NCBI RefSeq assembly: GCF_025244725.1
Contig: NZ_CP104203.1
Location: forward strand, 1,488,001 to 1,552,000
Length of the DNA: 64,000 bases
Source: Chryseobacterium oranimense
Lineage (GTDB): Bacteria > Bacteroidota > Bacteroidia > Flavobacteriales > Weeksellaceae
Direction: 5' to 3'
Shown here: in pieces, positions 17,859 to 27,146 of the stretch
How the letters are laid out: the number at the start of each line of letters is the position of its first letter
How positions within the stretch are numbered: position 1 is the stretch's first letter
Position numbers and translations under genes: made by a program
The notes under the pieces: generated by a model
The model's input: the letters and a program-made list of their open reading frames with translations, nothing else
Told to the model about the DNA's origin: nothing
Databases searched by the model: none

Positions 17859-18734
17859 TTATCTGTATCCGAAATTTTTCAGATCTCTGTCATTTTTACG
17901 CCAGTCTTTTTTCACTTTCACGAAAAGATTCAAGTGTATTTTCTTGGAAAAGAATTTTTCCAGGTCCAGTCTGGCTTCAGTTCCTACTTTTTTGATGGCT
18001 TCTCCTTTGTGTCCGATGATAATTCCTTTTTGGGTATCTCTTTCCACATAAATAATAGAATCGATGAAAATAATTCCTTCTTTTTCTTTAAACTGCTCGG
18101 TAACCACCTCTACGGAATACGGGATTTCCTTCTCGTAGTTAAGAAGAATTTTTTCACGGATGGCCTCGTTTACAAAAAAACGTTCAGGTTTATCGGTGTA
18201 CAGCTCTTTGTCATAATAAGGCGGGTTTTCCGGAAGCAGGGATCTTAATTTCGGCAGAATGATATCTGTATTGAAAGCATTAAGGGCAGAAATAGGAAGA
18301 ATTTCCGCTTTCGGAATCCTGTTGTGCCAGTCTTCCACCAACTTTTCCAGACCTTCCTGTGTAGTCTGATCTACTTTATTCAGAAGAAGAAGTACCGGAA
18401 CCGGGATCTTATTCAGTTTATCAATTAAAAATTCTGAAGGCTCGGCCTTATCGGTTACGTCTACAATGAATAAGAATACATCGGCATCCTGTAAAGAATC
18501 CTTTACAAAATCCATCATTTTTTCCTGAAGGCCATACTTGGCATCTAAAACTCCTGGTGTATCCGAAAATACGATCTGTAAATCATCTTCATTATAAATT
18601 CCAAAAATCCTGTGGCGTGTTGTCTGTGCCTTTTGTGTTACAATAGCCAGTTTCTCCCCCATTAATTGGTTTAATAAGGTAGATTTTCCGGCATTAGGCT
18701 TTCCGACTATATTTACGAATCCTGCTTTGTGCAT
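17859..18734 (-). CDS. era: GTPase Era, 16S rRNA maturation
   Basis: The 291-residue protein has G1 GKPNAGKST, an effector region QKAQTTRH, G3 DTPG, G4 NKVD and G5 SALN, followed by a C-terminal KH domain with the IIGHKGEAIKKVG loop. Era binds the 3' end of 16S rRNA and couples GTP hydrolysis to small-subunit assembly. Length matches the family (about 290-300). It diverges from the TfoX-like gene across 127 bp. Confidence 0.97.
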   Translation of the reverse strand: MHKAGFVNIVGKPNAGKSTLLNQLMGEKLAIVTQKAQTTRHRIFGIYNEDDLQIVFSDTPGVLDAKYGLQEKMMDFVKDSLQDADVFLFIVDVTDKAEPSEFLIDKLNKIPVPVLLLLNKVDQTTQEGLEKLVEDWHNRIPKAEILPISALNAFNTDIILPKLRSLLPENPPYYDKELYTDKPERFFVNEAIREKILLNYEKEIPYSVEVVTEQFKEKEGIIFIDSIIYVERDTQKGIIIGHKGEAIKKVGTEARLDLEKFFSKKIHLNLFVKVKKDWRKNDRDLKNFGYR

Positions 18735-18861
18735 ATATTATTTTTTAGGCTCAATATTGAACCGGGGTGCAAAGTTAGTGAAAACAAAATTTAATTGGGT
18801 TTTGTTTCTGTGAAAAGTAAGTACAGCCTTCGAAAAAGTAATATATTTATGAAAAAATTGA

Positions 18862-19197
18862 ATGATGACCGAAACAGAAAAGCATTTTGCAGAACTAGCG
18901 GCAAGCATACCGGAAGCGCAACAGGGGAAAATGTTTGGTGCATTATGCCTTAAAGCTCCCAATGGTAAAGCTTTCCTGTTATCAAAAAACGGAAATATTG
19001 CCATAAAACTCAGCGGGGAGTTTTTAGAAGAAGCTTTAGCTCTGAATGGTGCATCCATTTTTGAACCGTCAGAAGGAAAAAAGATGAACGGATGGGTTCA
19101 GATTCCTGATGAACATCAAAGCAGGTGGAAAAATTTTGCTGAATCAGCATTGGCAGAAGTGGAGAAAATAGGTAAAAAACCGTCAAAAAGTAAATAA
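18862..19197 (+). CDS. TfoX N-terminal-domain-like small protein
   Basis: The 111-residue protein shows KMFGALCLKAPNGKAFLL, then IAIKLSGEFLEEAL, FEPSEGKKMNGWVQIPDE and a helical C-terminus. This pattern resembles the N-terminal half of TfoX/Sxy. The C-terminal domain found in enterobacterial Sxy is absent. Two consecutive ATGs begin the gene; either could serve. Competence regulation should not be assumed, since single-domain homologues are widespread and uncharacterised. Confidence 0.6.
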   Translation: MMTETEKHFAELAASIPEAQQGKMFGALCLKAPNGKAFLLSKNGNIAIKLSGEFLEEALALNGASIFEPSEGKKMNGWVQIPDEHQSRWKNFAESALAEVEKIGKKPSKSK

Positions 19198-19263
19198 CCT
19201 TTCTATAGTAAGTTTGCATTGCATGCTTTAAAACCAATACTTTTGATATTATAATTTCTTTGT

Positions 19264-19827
19264 ATGGATATAGACGAAATTCTTGACCGTATTTATGTAC
19301 TTCCTGAGGCATCCAGAGATTCTTTAAAAAGATATATCACAGAAATATCGCATCCCAAAAGTTTCTGCCTCATGGAAGCAGATAAGATTATTCCGTATAT
19401 CTATTTTATCAGGAAAGGTATTGTACGGGCATATGCTTCCACTGCGGACAACGATATTACATTCTGGTTTGGCAGTGAAGGTGAAACCATAGTTTCCATG
19501 AAGAGCTATGTGGAAGACAAACCCGGCTATGAAAGCATTGAACTCCTGGAAGACTGCAATCTGTACATCCTGGAAACAGAAAATTTGAAAAAACTTTTCA
19601 ACGAGGATATTCATATTGCCAACTGGGGACGGAAATTTGCAGAACGGGAGCTTGTAAGAACTGAAGAACTGATTATTTCAAGACAGTTCAAAACATCCCT
19701 GGAGCGTTATAAAGATCTGATGATTAATAAACCGGATCTTTTAAAAAGAGTTCAACTGGGGCATATTGCTTCTTATCTGGGAATTACGCAGGTAAGCCTC
19801 AGCAGAATACGTGCAGAGATCAAATAA
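19264..19827 (+). CDS. Crp/Fnr family transcriptional regulator (second copy in window)
   Basis: The 187-residue protein has a cyclic-nucleotide-binding-like barrel (about 20-115; ADKIIPYIYFIRKGIVRAY) and a C-terminal recognition helix in GHIASYLGITQVSLSRIRAE. It shares layout and size with the regulator at 13441-14007 but differs clearly in sequence, so it is a paralogue and not a recent duplicate. It lies 66 bp after the TfoX-like gene on the same strand. Its targets are unknown; the downstream SMR exporter is one candidate. Confidence 0.87.
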   Translation: MDIDEILDRIYVLPEASRDSLKRYITEISHPKSFCLMEADKIIPYIYFIRKGIVRAYASTADNDITFWFGSEGETIVSMKSYVEDKPGYESIELLEDCNLYILETENLKKLFNEDIHIANWGRKFAERELVRTEELIISRQFKTSLERYKDLMINKPDLLKRVQLGHIASYLGITQVSLSRIRAEIK

Positions 19828-20083
19828 GAAGACTTGAAGATGGAAGATGGGAGCTGGACGTTACTATCGGACATTCATTTTCAACAGTTATCTTTACCTT
19901 TGATGAACAGTAAAATAAAATTGCTTTCCAGCCATGCTTTCGGGAATCAATAACTTCCCTCCTCCAGCTTCAGACTCCTGGCTACATTCTCCAACTCTGA
20001 TTAAAATAATTTCATTTTTTAACAATTGTAAAATTTTGTTTCCTCTCAAATCCTGAAATTTGCAGGAGAGAAAAATAAAAAAA

Positions 20084-20410
20084 ATGAATTGGATTATTTT
20101 AATTGTCGCCGGATTATTTGAAGTTGCTTTTGCATCATGTCTGGGAAAAGCCAAAGAAACATCCGGTACTGAAATGTATTTGTGGTATGCCGGTTTCCTG
20201 ATTACCATGACCATCAGTATGGTACTGCTGATCAAAGCTACACAAACGCTTCCGATGGGGACAGCTTATGCAGTATGGACAGGGATAGGAGCCGTAGGAA
20301 CAGCTCTGATGGGAATTTTCTTTTTTAAAGATCCTGTAAGCTTCTGGAGGATATTTTTTATCGTAACCCTGATCGGTTCCGTGGTAGGGCTTAAATCTGT
20401 CTCTCACTAA
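20084..20410 (+). CDS. SMR family exporter, Gdx/SugE-like
   Basis: I use the ATG at 20084 (109 residues); a TTG at 20060 is in frame, but the shorter form fits the 105-110 residue family. There are four membrane helices. The coupling glutamate is present in AGLFEVAFA (Glu13), and the LPMGTAYAVWTGIGAVGTA segment is closer to SugE/Gdx guanidinium exporters than to EmrE. Dual-topology dimers of this family exchange protons for guanidinium or quaternary ammonium compounds. Only one gene is present, so a homodimer is expected. No guanidine riboswitch is evident upstream. Confidence 0.85.
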   Translation: MNWIILIVAGLFEVAFASCLGKAKETSGTEMYLWYAGFLITMTISMVLLIKATQTLPMGTAYAVWTGIGAVGTALMGIFFFKDPVSFWRIFFIVTLIGSVVGLKSVSH

Positions 20411-20438
20411 TTAAGAAAACAACTTCTATCTATATTAA

Positions 20439-20470
20439 ATAAACCCGTTTTCATAAGAAAGCGGGTTTAT
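20439..20470. terminator. Bidirectional terminator between the SMR and methyltransferase genes
   Basis: An outer stem ATAAACCCG/CGGGTTTAT continues into TTTTC/GAAAG with an ATAA loop, about 14 bp with one wobble. It lies in the 63-bp gap between convergent genes. Confidence 0.85.
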
Positions 20471-20473
20471 CGT

Positions 20474-21241
20474 TTATTTTTTGAAAACTACAGGTAAGAT
20501 TTCGTTTTGTCTCAGCCCGTATTTTTTTATTTCTTCTTCTGAAAAATTCTGTGAATAGAAATTGGGTTCTGCTTCAAAACCGGCTTTTCTCAGACGATCG
20601 AAATAGTCCATTCCGTACCAGCGGACATGATCGTACTGGCCAAAGTGTTTCTGACGCTCTTTAGGATCTGTAATGGTGAAATCTTCATAGGTTTTTTCCA
20701 TAGAGTTTCTCATCGGAACCTGTAAAATTCCCCAGCCTCCGGGTTTCATCACCCTGTACAGTTCATTCATAGCCTTTGCATCATCTTCGATATGTTCCAG
20801 AACATGATTGCAAAATACAATATCAAAGCTGTTATCTTCAAAAGGTAAATCCAGGATGTCGGCTTTCACATCTACAATTGGAGAGAAAAGGTCTGCAGAA
20901 ATATAGTTCAGGTTTTTCATCATTTTGAATTTCCTTAAAAATTCCTGTTCGGGTGCAATATGCAGAACTTTAGCGTTTTTAATGAAAAAATCTGTTTCAT
21001 TCTGAAGATAAAGCCACATCTGGCGGTGTCTTTCCAGGCTTAGTGTTCCCGGGGAAAGAGCATTTTCCCTTTGTTTTCCATAGCCGTAAGGAAGGAATTT
21101 CCGGTAAGATCTTCCGTCGATAGGATCATAAAATTCATCTCCCTTGAAAAACTGGTAAATAAGCGGCCTCGCCCAGATACTCATTTTAATAAGCATTGGG
21201 CGAGGTATTTTATTAAGTAAAAGTTTAGTTACTTTTTTCAT
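20474..21241 (-). CDS. Class I SAM-dependent methyltransferase
   Basis: The 255-residue protein has the Rossmann methyltransferase core: motif I VLHIAPEQEF, then ISADLFSP, the substrate-side motif DIVFCNHVLEHIEDD and motif III MKPGGWGILQVP. It reads like the Methyltransf_11 family. The N-terminal 70 residues are basic and the target molecule is not evident. The start overlaps the stop of methionine aminopeptidase (TAATG), so the two are translationally coupled. Confidence 0.85.
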   Translation of the reverse strand: MKKVTKLLLNKIPRPMLIKMSIWARPLIYQFFKGDEFYDPIDGRSYRKFLPYGYGKQRENALSPGTLSLERHRQMWLYLQNETDFFIKNAKVLHIAPEQEFLRKFKMMKNLNYISADLFSPIVDVKADILDLPFEDNSFDIVFCNHVLEHIEDDAKAMNELYRVMKPGGWGILQVPMRNSMEKTYEDFTITDPKERQKHFGQYDHVRWYGMDYFDRLRKAGFEAEPNFYSQNFSEEEIKKYGLRQNEILPVVFKK

Positions 21242-22050
21242 TAAAAATCCAATTGGAACGGCTTTTCTTCATCACTTACAATCCCTAAAGCCTCATAAAC
21301 ATATTTAAATGTGGAAAGCAGTACGGGTTTCCCGTTGATTACTGCCACATCATGCTCAAAGTGGGCAGAAGGCAGATTATCCAAAGTGGTTACCGTCCAG
21401 CCGTCGTTATGGAACTTTACTTTTTCCGTACCCATGTTTACCATAGGCTCTATGGCAATAGCGAGACCGTCTTTAATGACTTTTCCGCTTCCCTGTCTTC
21501 CGTAGTTCGGAACCTGCGGATCTTCATGCATCTGTCTTCCAAGGCCGTGCCCTACAAGTTCTTTTACCACTCCATAGCCTTCTTTTTCGCAGTGTGACTG
21601 GATGGCATGGGAAATATCCCCTATCCTTTTTCCTCTTACGCACTGAGCAATTCCTTTATAAAGGGATTCTTTGGTTACCTGCAGCAGTTTTTTAACTTCA
21701 GGTTTTACTTCCCCGATTTCAAATGTATAGGCATGATCTCCTACGAAACCGTTAAGAATAACACCGCAGTCTACAGAAAGAACGTCTCCTTCTTTTACAA
21801 TATCATTGTTCGGGAAACCGTGCACAACCTGATCATTCGGAGAAATACACAGGGAGTTTGGAAAACCTCCATATCCTAAAAAGGCAGGTTCCGCCCCGTG
21901 ATCTTTAATAAAATCATGAGCCAGCTTATCAAGATATAAGGTATTGATTCCCGGTTTTATTTCTTTGGCAAGCATTCCCAGTGTCTTGGAAACCAGGTGT
22001 GCGCTCTCCTTCATCAAACGGAGTTCTTCTATTGTTTTTAATTGAATCAT
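21241..22050 (-). CDS. map: Type I methionine aminopeptidase
   Basis: The 269-residue pita-bread-fold enzyme removes N-terminal methionine from new proteins. The five metal ligands are recognisable: Asp in SVDCGV, Asp in VGDHAY, His in GHGLGRQMHEDP, Glu in IEPM and Glu in FEHDVAV. No N-terminal zinc-finger extension is present, as is usual for bacterial type Ia. Its stop overlaps the methyltransferase start by one base. Confidence 0.96.
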   Translation of the reverse strand: MIQLKTIEELRLMKESAHLVSKTLGMLAKEIKPGINTLYLDKLAHDFIKDHGAEPAFLGYGGFPNSLCISPNDQVVHGFPNNDIVKEGDVLSVDCGVILNGFVGDHAYTFEIGEVKPEVKKLLQVTKESLYKGIAQCVRGKRIGDISHAIQSHCEKEGYGVVKELVGHGLGRQMHEDPQVPNYGRQGSGKVIKDGLAIAIEPMVNMGTEKVKFHNDGWTVTTLDNLPSAHFEHDVAVINGKPVLLSTFKYVYEALGIVSDEEKPFQLDF

Positions 22051-22209
22051 TTTTTATATAGATGTTAGATATTAGATGCCAGAAGTTAGATTTACAGCTT
22101 AACGGATATGTTGAGTCATAAGTCAATTTCAGCATCTATCATTTTCTGGTTATATTTAAATAAAGCGAAGCTACTAATTTCTAATTTTTAGTCTCTAACT
22201 TCTAAAAAA

Positions 22210-22641
22210 CTACCAGAAAAGTCCTTTTTTCTTTTCTTTTTTCAGTTTTGAATAGGCCAGAACTTCTTTTCCTTCTACACGGAATTCTATTCTGTCCTGG
22301 ATAATATTGTAAATTTCGCCCCAGCCTGGAAATCCTCCTAAATTCCTGTCATCGATGAACCAGTCTGCATCCAGTTTTCTTGATTGGTTCTCGGAATCGA
22401 AAACTTCTCCTTCAAAACTGGAATTTACAGCATAGAATTCTACTCCGTTCTGTCTGCAAAATTCTACAGCTTCATCTAACGTTTTTCCATGTCTATATGT
22501 CCAGAGGATCAGTCTATATCCTTCTGCCTGAAGTTTTTTTAATGTTTCAAAAGCAAAAATTTTTGCTTTGCCAATTGCCGGATATGCATCATCCACGATA
22601 GTTCCGTCGAAATCAACAGCAATTTTTTTATTATTTAACAT
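22210..22641 (-). CDS. BT0820-like HAD-fold hydrolase
   Basis: I start at the ATG at 22641 (143 residues): the upstream in-frame extension to 22701 would read through the terminator hairpin of the neighbouring gene. Motif I is AVDFDGTIVDD, followed by LILWTYR (motif II) and WFIDDRNLGG near the C-terminus. This matches the small HAD subgroup named after Bacteroides BT_0820. It has no cap domain and its substrate is unknown. It lies upstream of map on the same strand, 159 bp away. Confidence 0.82.
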   Translation of the reverse strand: MLNNKKIAVDFDGTIVDDAYPAIGKAKIFAFETLKKLQAEGYRLILWTYRHGKTLDEAVEFCRQNGVEFYAVNSSFEGEVFDSENQSRKLDADWFIDDRNLGGFPGWGEIYNIIQDRIEFRVEGKEVLAYSKLKKEKKKGLFW

Positions 22642-22671
22642 TTTGTCTTTTTTTAGCTTTGCAAAGATAAG

Positions 22672-22705
22672 AAATAAAAAGAGTGCCAAAAACGATGGCA
22701 CTCTT
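22672..22705 (-). terminator. Terminator of the acyl-ACP desaturase gene
   Basis: On the minus strand a perfect 10-bp stem (AAGAGTGCCA/TGGCACTCTT) with a seven-base loop is followed by TTTTTATTTC. It sits 28 bases past the desaturase stop. Confidence 0.92.
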
Positions 22706-22732
22706 AAGTTTTATATTTTTAAGTAATATGAA

Positions 22733-23710
22733 TTAACTTTTCACCCAATTAAACTGGAACTGAAGGTCCGGAGTAGAAACTCTGTCGGTAATTTTCTGCA
22801 GTCTTGCAGGCAGTTTCATTAAATATTCCTGAGCTTTCTCAGCTTTTTCAGTAAGTCCTTTTACGTGTTCAATTTTCCATTCATCCAACAGGTCCGATAA
22901 AATATTGATATAATCGTTTCCTGTATACACCATACATCTCTGGGCAGCATCTGAGAAATGTCCCCAAAGCTCTCCGGCTTTCTGTCCGGACTGTCTCATT
23001 AAGTGGGCAGGCATAACGATTTTCTTACGCATCATATCTTCGAAAGCAAGAATCATTTCTGATGGGTCTATTTCAAGGATTTTAGCAACAAAGTGCTTGT
23101 AAGCTTTGGCGTGTCTGGCTTCATCTGCAGCAATAACACCGCACATTTTCGCCAGCTTTCCGTTTCCGGACTGCTTGGCCAGTGTTCCTACTCTACGGTG
23201 GGAAATGTTGGTTGCTGTTTCCTGGAAGCTTGTATAGATGAAGTTTCTGTAAGGGTCCATGCTTGTTCCCAGATCAAAACCATCATTGATAAGATATTGA
23301 GTGGTGATTTCCACTTCTCTCATATTTACTCTTCCGCACAGGTAAAGATATTTGTTCAAAAGATCTCCATGTCTGTTTTCTTCAGCAGTCCATGCTCTTA
23401 TCCAATTGGCCCAGCCTACTTTTTCTTCCTGGTTGATTCCTTCAACACCCATTAACCATGATTCGTAAGATGGTAATGCTTCTTCTGTAATGCAGTCCCC
23501 AATGAGCGTTACAAACAAGTCGTAAGGCATTTCACGGGCAAAAGTCTGGATTTCTTCCAGATCATATTTAAAATCTGAGCTTGACGGGTCAGGCAGGTAA
23601 TCGGAAGGCTGCCATATTTTTTCAATTGGCGTTAAAAATTTATCCAGAAAAGAGGTTACTTCCTTTTCCAATATTCCCATTACTTCTTTTCTGACAAGCT
23701 TTTGATACAT
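22733..23710 (-). CDS. Soluble acyl-ACP desaturase (stearoyl-ACP desaturase family)
   Basis: The 325-residue protein is of the plant-type soluble diiron desaturase family. The two carboxylate/histidine motifs EENRHG and DEARHA supply iron ligands, with the first Glu in CITEEALPSYES. The family introduces a double bond in ACP-bound fatty acids using ferredoxin and O2. No transit peptide or membrane segment is present. The gene is monocistronic with its own terminator. Regiospecificity and the electron donor cannot be read from the sequence. Confidence 0.9.
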   Translation of the reverse strand: MYQKLVRKEVMGILEKEVTSFLDKFLTPIEKIWQPSDYLPDPSSSDFKYDLEEIQTFAREMPYDLFVTLIGDCITEEALPSYESWLMGVEGINQEEKVGWANWIRAWTAEENRHGDLLNKYLYLCGRVNMREVEITTQYLINDGFDLGTSMDPYRNFIYTSFQETATNISHRRVGTLAKQSGNGKLAKMCGVIAADEARHAKAYKHFVAKILEIDPSEMILAFEDMMRKKIVMPAHLMRQSGQKAGELWGHFSDAAQRCMVYTGNDYINILSDLLDEWKIEHVKGLTEKAEKAQEYLMKLPARLQKITDRVSTPDLQFQFNWVKS

Positions 23711-23807
23711 CTTACTAAATAGATTTTAATTTGCAAAGATATGATTTATTTATTATTTGTGGCATAATAATATATGCAACCCATACCATGACTGATATAA
23801 ATCATAC

Positions 23808-23843
23808 AAAAATGCCGCCATATGTTATAATAACGGCATTTTT
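23808..23843 (-). terminator. Terminator of gpmI
   Basis: A 10-bp stem AAAAATGCCG/CGGCATTTTT with a 16-base loop lies 21 bases past the gpmI stop on the minus strand. Confidence 0.8.
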
Positions 23844-23863
23844 ATGACAATATTATTGAATTT

Positions 23864-25405
23864 TTAACTTACTAAAATGTCTCCTGTCATTACTTCCGGA
23901 ATTTCCACCCCCATTACTTTTAAGATAGTTGGTGCAACATCTCCCAGTTTTCCGGGTTTCAGATTCCATGTATGGTCCTTATCCATTACAATAAACGGCA
24001 CAAGGTTGGTGGAATGCTGTGTATTTGGTGTTCCATCCGGATTGATCATTACGTCTGAATTTCCGTGGTCGGCTAGGATAAATACAGCATAACCATTTTC
24101 ATAGGCAGCAGTTGCCACTTTCTCAATGCATTTATCTACTGTTTCAGCAGCTTTTATGGCAGCTTCAAAAACTCCTGTATGCCCTACCATATCTGTATTG
24201 GCAAAATTTAAGCAGACAAAATCGGCCGTTCCGTTTTCAAGCTCAGGCACGATGGCATTGGTAATGTCATAAGCTGACATTTCAGGCTTAAGATCGTAGG
24301 TAGGAACATCTTTCGGACTTGGGCAAAGGAGTCTTCTTTCACCATTGAACTCTTCCTCTCTTCCTCCGGAGAAGAAAAATGTTACGTGAGGATATTTCTC
24401 TGTTTCCGCAATTCTGATCTGGGTTTTTCCGTTTCTTTCAAGAATTTCACCCATTGTTTCCTTCAAAACTTCTTCATCAAATACGACCTGTACGTTTTGG
24501 AAAGTCTTGTCATAATTGGTTAACGTAATATAGTGAAGGTTCAGCTTACGCATAAAGAATTCAGGGAAATCTTTCTGGGAAAGTACTTCTGTTATCTCAC
24601 GCCCTCTGTCTGTACGGAAATTGAAGCAGATGACCACGTCATTATCCACAATTCTTGCCACCGGAACTATATTTCCTGTCGCTGTAGTATTGACTAAAAT
24701 AATAGGCTTTAAGAATTCATCGGTCACATTATTATTGTAGGAATCTTTAATGGCAGCCAATGCATCTGTAGTTTGCAGGCCTACACCTTCTACCATTGCA
24801 TCATAAGCCAGTTTTACACGCTCCCATCTTTTATCACGGTCCATAGCGTAGTATCTCCCGATTACTGTTGCCAGTTTTCCTACAGTTTTCTGCATATGTT
24901 CCTGAAGTTCTTCTATAAAGCCCAGCCCTGAATGCGGATCACAATCCCTTCCGTCTGTAAAGGCATGCACAAATACATTTTCATTCAATCCGAACTCATG
25001 AGCGGCAGTCAGTAACCCTTTTAAGTGATTGATATGTGAGTGAACTCCACCATTGGAAACCAATCCGATAAAGTGAAGCTTTTTATTTTCTCTTTTAGCA
25101 TATTCGAAGGCATCCTGAATAACCTGCTGCTGTCCCAATGTTCCGTTTTCAACTGCCATATTGAGCTTTACAAGGTTCTGGTAGACTACTCTTCCGGCTC
25201 CCAGATTCATGTGTCCTACTTCGGAATTCCCCATCTGTCCTGCTGGAAGTCCTACAGCCAGTCCACTGGCTTCAAGTGTTGTATGTGGAAATTTTTGATA
25301 ACAGCTGTCTATAAATGGAGTGTTTGCTTTATCCAGGGCAGAAACCTCAGGATTTGTCCCCAATCCCCATCCGTCAAGGATTGCTAATATTGCTTTTTTT
25401 GACAT
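23864..25405 (-). CDS. gpmI: 2,3-bisphosphoglycerate-independent phosphoglycerate mutase
   Basis: I start at the ATG at 25405 (513 residues); a TTG eight codons earlier is unlikely. The N-terminal LAILDGWGLG, the catalytic serine in GNSEVGHMNLG, HAFTDGRDCDPHSG, RYYAMDRDKRWERVKLAYDA (two adjacent short motifs) and HGNSDVM near the C-terminus are all present, with Mn-binding Asp and His residues. It interconverts 3- and 2-phosphoglycerate in glycolysis and gluconeogenesis. Length is usual (about 510). Confidence 0.97.
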   Translation of the reverse strand: MSKKAILAILDGWGLGTNPEVSALDKANTPFIDSCYQKFPHTTLEASGLAVGLPAGQMGNSEVGHMNLGAGRVVYQNLVKLNMAVENGTLGQQQVIQDAFEYAKRENKKLHFIGLVSNGGVHSHINHLKGLLTAAHEFGLNENVFVHAFTDGRDCDPHSGLGFIEELQEHMQKTVGKLATVIGRYYAMDRDKRWERVKLAYDAMVEGVGLQTTDALAAIKDSYNNNVTDEFLKPIILVNTTATGNIVPVARIVDNDVVICFNFRTDRGREITEVLSQKDFPEFFMRKLNLHYITLTNYDKTFQNVQVVFDEEVLKETMGEILERNGKTQIRIAETEKYPHVTFFFSGGREEEFNGERRLLCPSPKDVPTYDLKPEMSAYDITNAIVPELENGTADFVCLNFANTDMVGHTGVFEAAIKAAETVDKCIEKVATAAYENGYAVFILADHGNSDVMINPDGTPNTQHSTNLVPFIVMDKDHTWNLKPGKLGDVAPTILKVMGVEIPEVMTGDILVS

Positions 25406-25807
25406 TTTGTATAACTTTTTGTTACACAAATTTACCTAATTTCGGATGAATGGAAGAATTTGGGAGGGTTATTTAAAAAATATTCAGATGTAATGAAGGA
25501 TTTTTTATGATAATTGTATTCGTGTTCGGTTGTTTTTAATCTATCGAAGATTGAGCAGATAACGCAGAACGCAGCTTTTATTTTTTACTATAGTATTAAA
25601 ACTGCCGCATTTCTGTGGCAGTTCTACAAGATTCATAAAAATATTTACATCCGGAATGTCTAAAAAATTTTTACCCCTAACCAGATTTTGAGGGAATATC
25701 ATTTGTGAACTTAGAATCTAAACTATGTGTTGAAGTGTTAGGTTGAAGAGTAAAACAATATTATTTCTAGCCTGTTTTAGCTTATCCAAAACTTGAGTAA
25801 AACCGCA
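25406..25807. other. Intergenic region before the secreted protein cluster
   Basis: This 402-bp AT-rich gap holds no convincing ORF. A hairpin at 25601-25622 (ACTGCCGCA with TGTGGCAGT, one wobble) may terminate the minus-strand secreted-protein transcript. Short CAGATAACGCAGAACGCAG at 25555-25575 resembles a dispersed repeat. Confidence 0.5.
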
Positions 25808-26587
25808 TTAATCCATTCTAAAAATTAACAGCTCTGTACTTTTACCTCTTAAGGTACCTCCTAGTCCACTACAGTTTCCGGATTGTCCTCTACCTAATTT
25901 TATTTGCCATGTTCTACCAGCCGGAACAGTTGTTGTATAAGTTACCACACCCCCATGATTGCTGGCAGCTCCTGCATTATGAGCAGACGTAGTATGTATT
26001 CTATTAAACGCTGTACCTGCTCCATCCGGGAAGTCAACAAGATAAGAACTGATCGTGCAACCAGCAGCATTATGATCACCTTCATAAACAAATTCCATTT
26101 TGTAAGTTCCGGCAGGAAAAGTAATAGTGGAAGTAGTACTATCATAGCTCAATCCAGTGATTTTATTAGAAAGCATAGTCATTGGAATCACTACGGAACT
26201 TCCTGCGCCTTGCCCATTTAAAAAACTGGTCATATCAGCCTCCAGCCTAAACACTGCAGGAGCCAGCAAAGGCAGACTTGTTTCATCAAGCATTAACTGC
26301 CATTTACCAGTAGTTGCGTTGAACTTATAAAAATTGTCTTTTTTAACAGGACTAGCTCCTCCTGCATCTACCAGATTATAAACTAACAATCCATTAGCGG
26401 GATTAGGGATAGTGGTAACATCAGTATTTCCCGTTAATGATACCCGGGGAATTAATAAGCCTTTATTAGTGGAGACTATATCTAAAATTGAAGACGGGTT
26501 GGGTGTTGTTGTATTTATTCCTACCTGTGAGAATAAGCTTACAGAAAACGCTGTGATGGCAATTAAAAATAAAAGTTTTGTTTTCAT
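25808..26587 (-). CDS. Secreted protein with GINTTTP-type N-terminal module
   Basis: The 259-residue protein has a signal peptide (about 1-20) followed at once by QVGINTTTPNPSSILDI. A conserved stretch with NKGLLIPRVSL and IPNPANGLLVYN comes next. I see this leader in many secreted flavobacterial proteins, and the protein at 43521-44891 shares it. Residues 105-259 form a beta-rich domain with FPAGTYKMEFV and YTTTVPAGRTWQIKLG, which may be a C1q/TNF-like jelly roll. No T9SS sorting domain is visible. A surface or secreted binding role is a guess. The upstream TPR regulator is on the same strand 560 bp away. Confidence 0.7.
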   Translation of the reverse strand: MKTKLLFLIAITAFSVSLFSQVGINTTTPNPSSILDIVSTNKGLLIPRVSLTGNTDVTTIPNPANGLLVYNLVDAGGASPVKKDNFYKFNATTGKWQLMLDETSLPLLAPAVFRLEADMTSFLNGQGAGSSVVIPMTMLSNKITGLSYDSTTSTITFPAGTYKMEFVYEGDHNAAGCTISSYLVDFPDGAGTAFNRIHTTSAHNAGAASNHGGVVTYTTTVPAGRTWQIKLGRGQSGNCSGLGGTLRGKSTELLIFRMD

Positions 26588-27146
26588 TGTGTTTTTCTTT
26601 TTTTGTTAATACTTATTTTAATTTGTTCTTATAATTTTTTACAATCAATTTCATTAATTCCCTACTTAGGATTATTTTCGGTTAAAATTTGAGACGAAAG
26701 GTCCCTTAAATGTCTTTGCAGACATTTTAAATCTATCTATAAGTTTTAGGTTGTATGAGATTGCGAAGTTTAAAAGCAATCGTAAGATTTACTTTTTGAA
26801 CCAGTTTTATTATCACTAAAAATCACGTTGCTTACTCAATTAATTTTCTAATATATTTTTCTCATTCATACGGCACTTAAAAATCCTGATACAAATTTGA
26901 ATTATTCATCCTCTTATTCAAAAAAAAAAGATATTACACGGATATTACATCAGCGTAAACAATTGATAATCAGTATAAAAATAATAAAAACACATATATA
27001 GTATTATTTTAATTCGTTCTACTTTATTCTTTAATCCACATAGAAAAAGCGAAAATCTTAAACTTTCGTTAGGTCTGATAAAAAACCAGGTGTAATTTTT
27101 ATAAAAACTGCAGCAAAAAAAATTTATATAGTTCTATTGAATCCAA
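26588..27146. other. AT-rich intergenic region with direct repeats and a small hairpin
   Basis: This 559-bp gap has no convincing ORF. At 26708-26727 is a small hairpin (AAATGTCT-TTGC-AGACATTT). At 26932-26953 two 11-bp direct repeats begin with TATTACA, matching repeats upstream of the TPR gene at 28815-28847. The remainder is AT-rich filler that presumably includes the promoter of the secreted-protein gene. Confidence 0.55.
26932..26953. repeat. Two 11-bp direct repeats, TATTACA type
   Basis: TATTACACGGA and TATTACATCAG stand end to end. Their spacing of one DNA turn and their match to the triple repeat at 28815-28847 suggest protein-binding sites. Confidence 0.5.

Noticed and set aside
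19828..20083. Guanidine riboswitch upstream of the SMR exporter
   Set aside because: I see no ykkC-like conserved core; only GGAAGATGGGAG-type low-complexity sequence is present.
21239..21243. Frameshift joining methionine aminopeptidase and the methyltransferase
   Set aside because: The TAATG overlap is a normal coupled stop-start; both proteins are complete.
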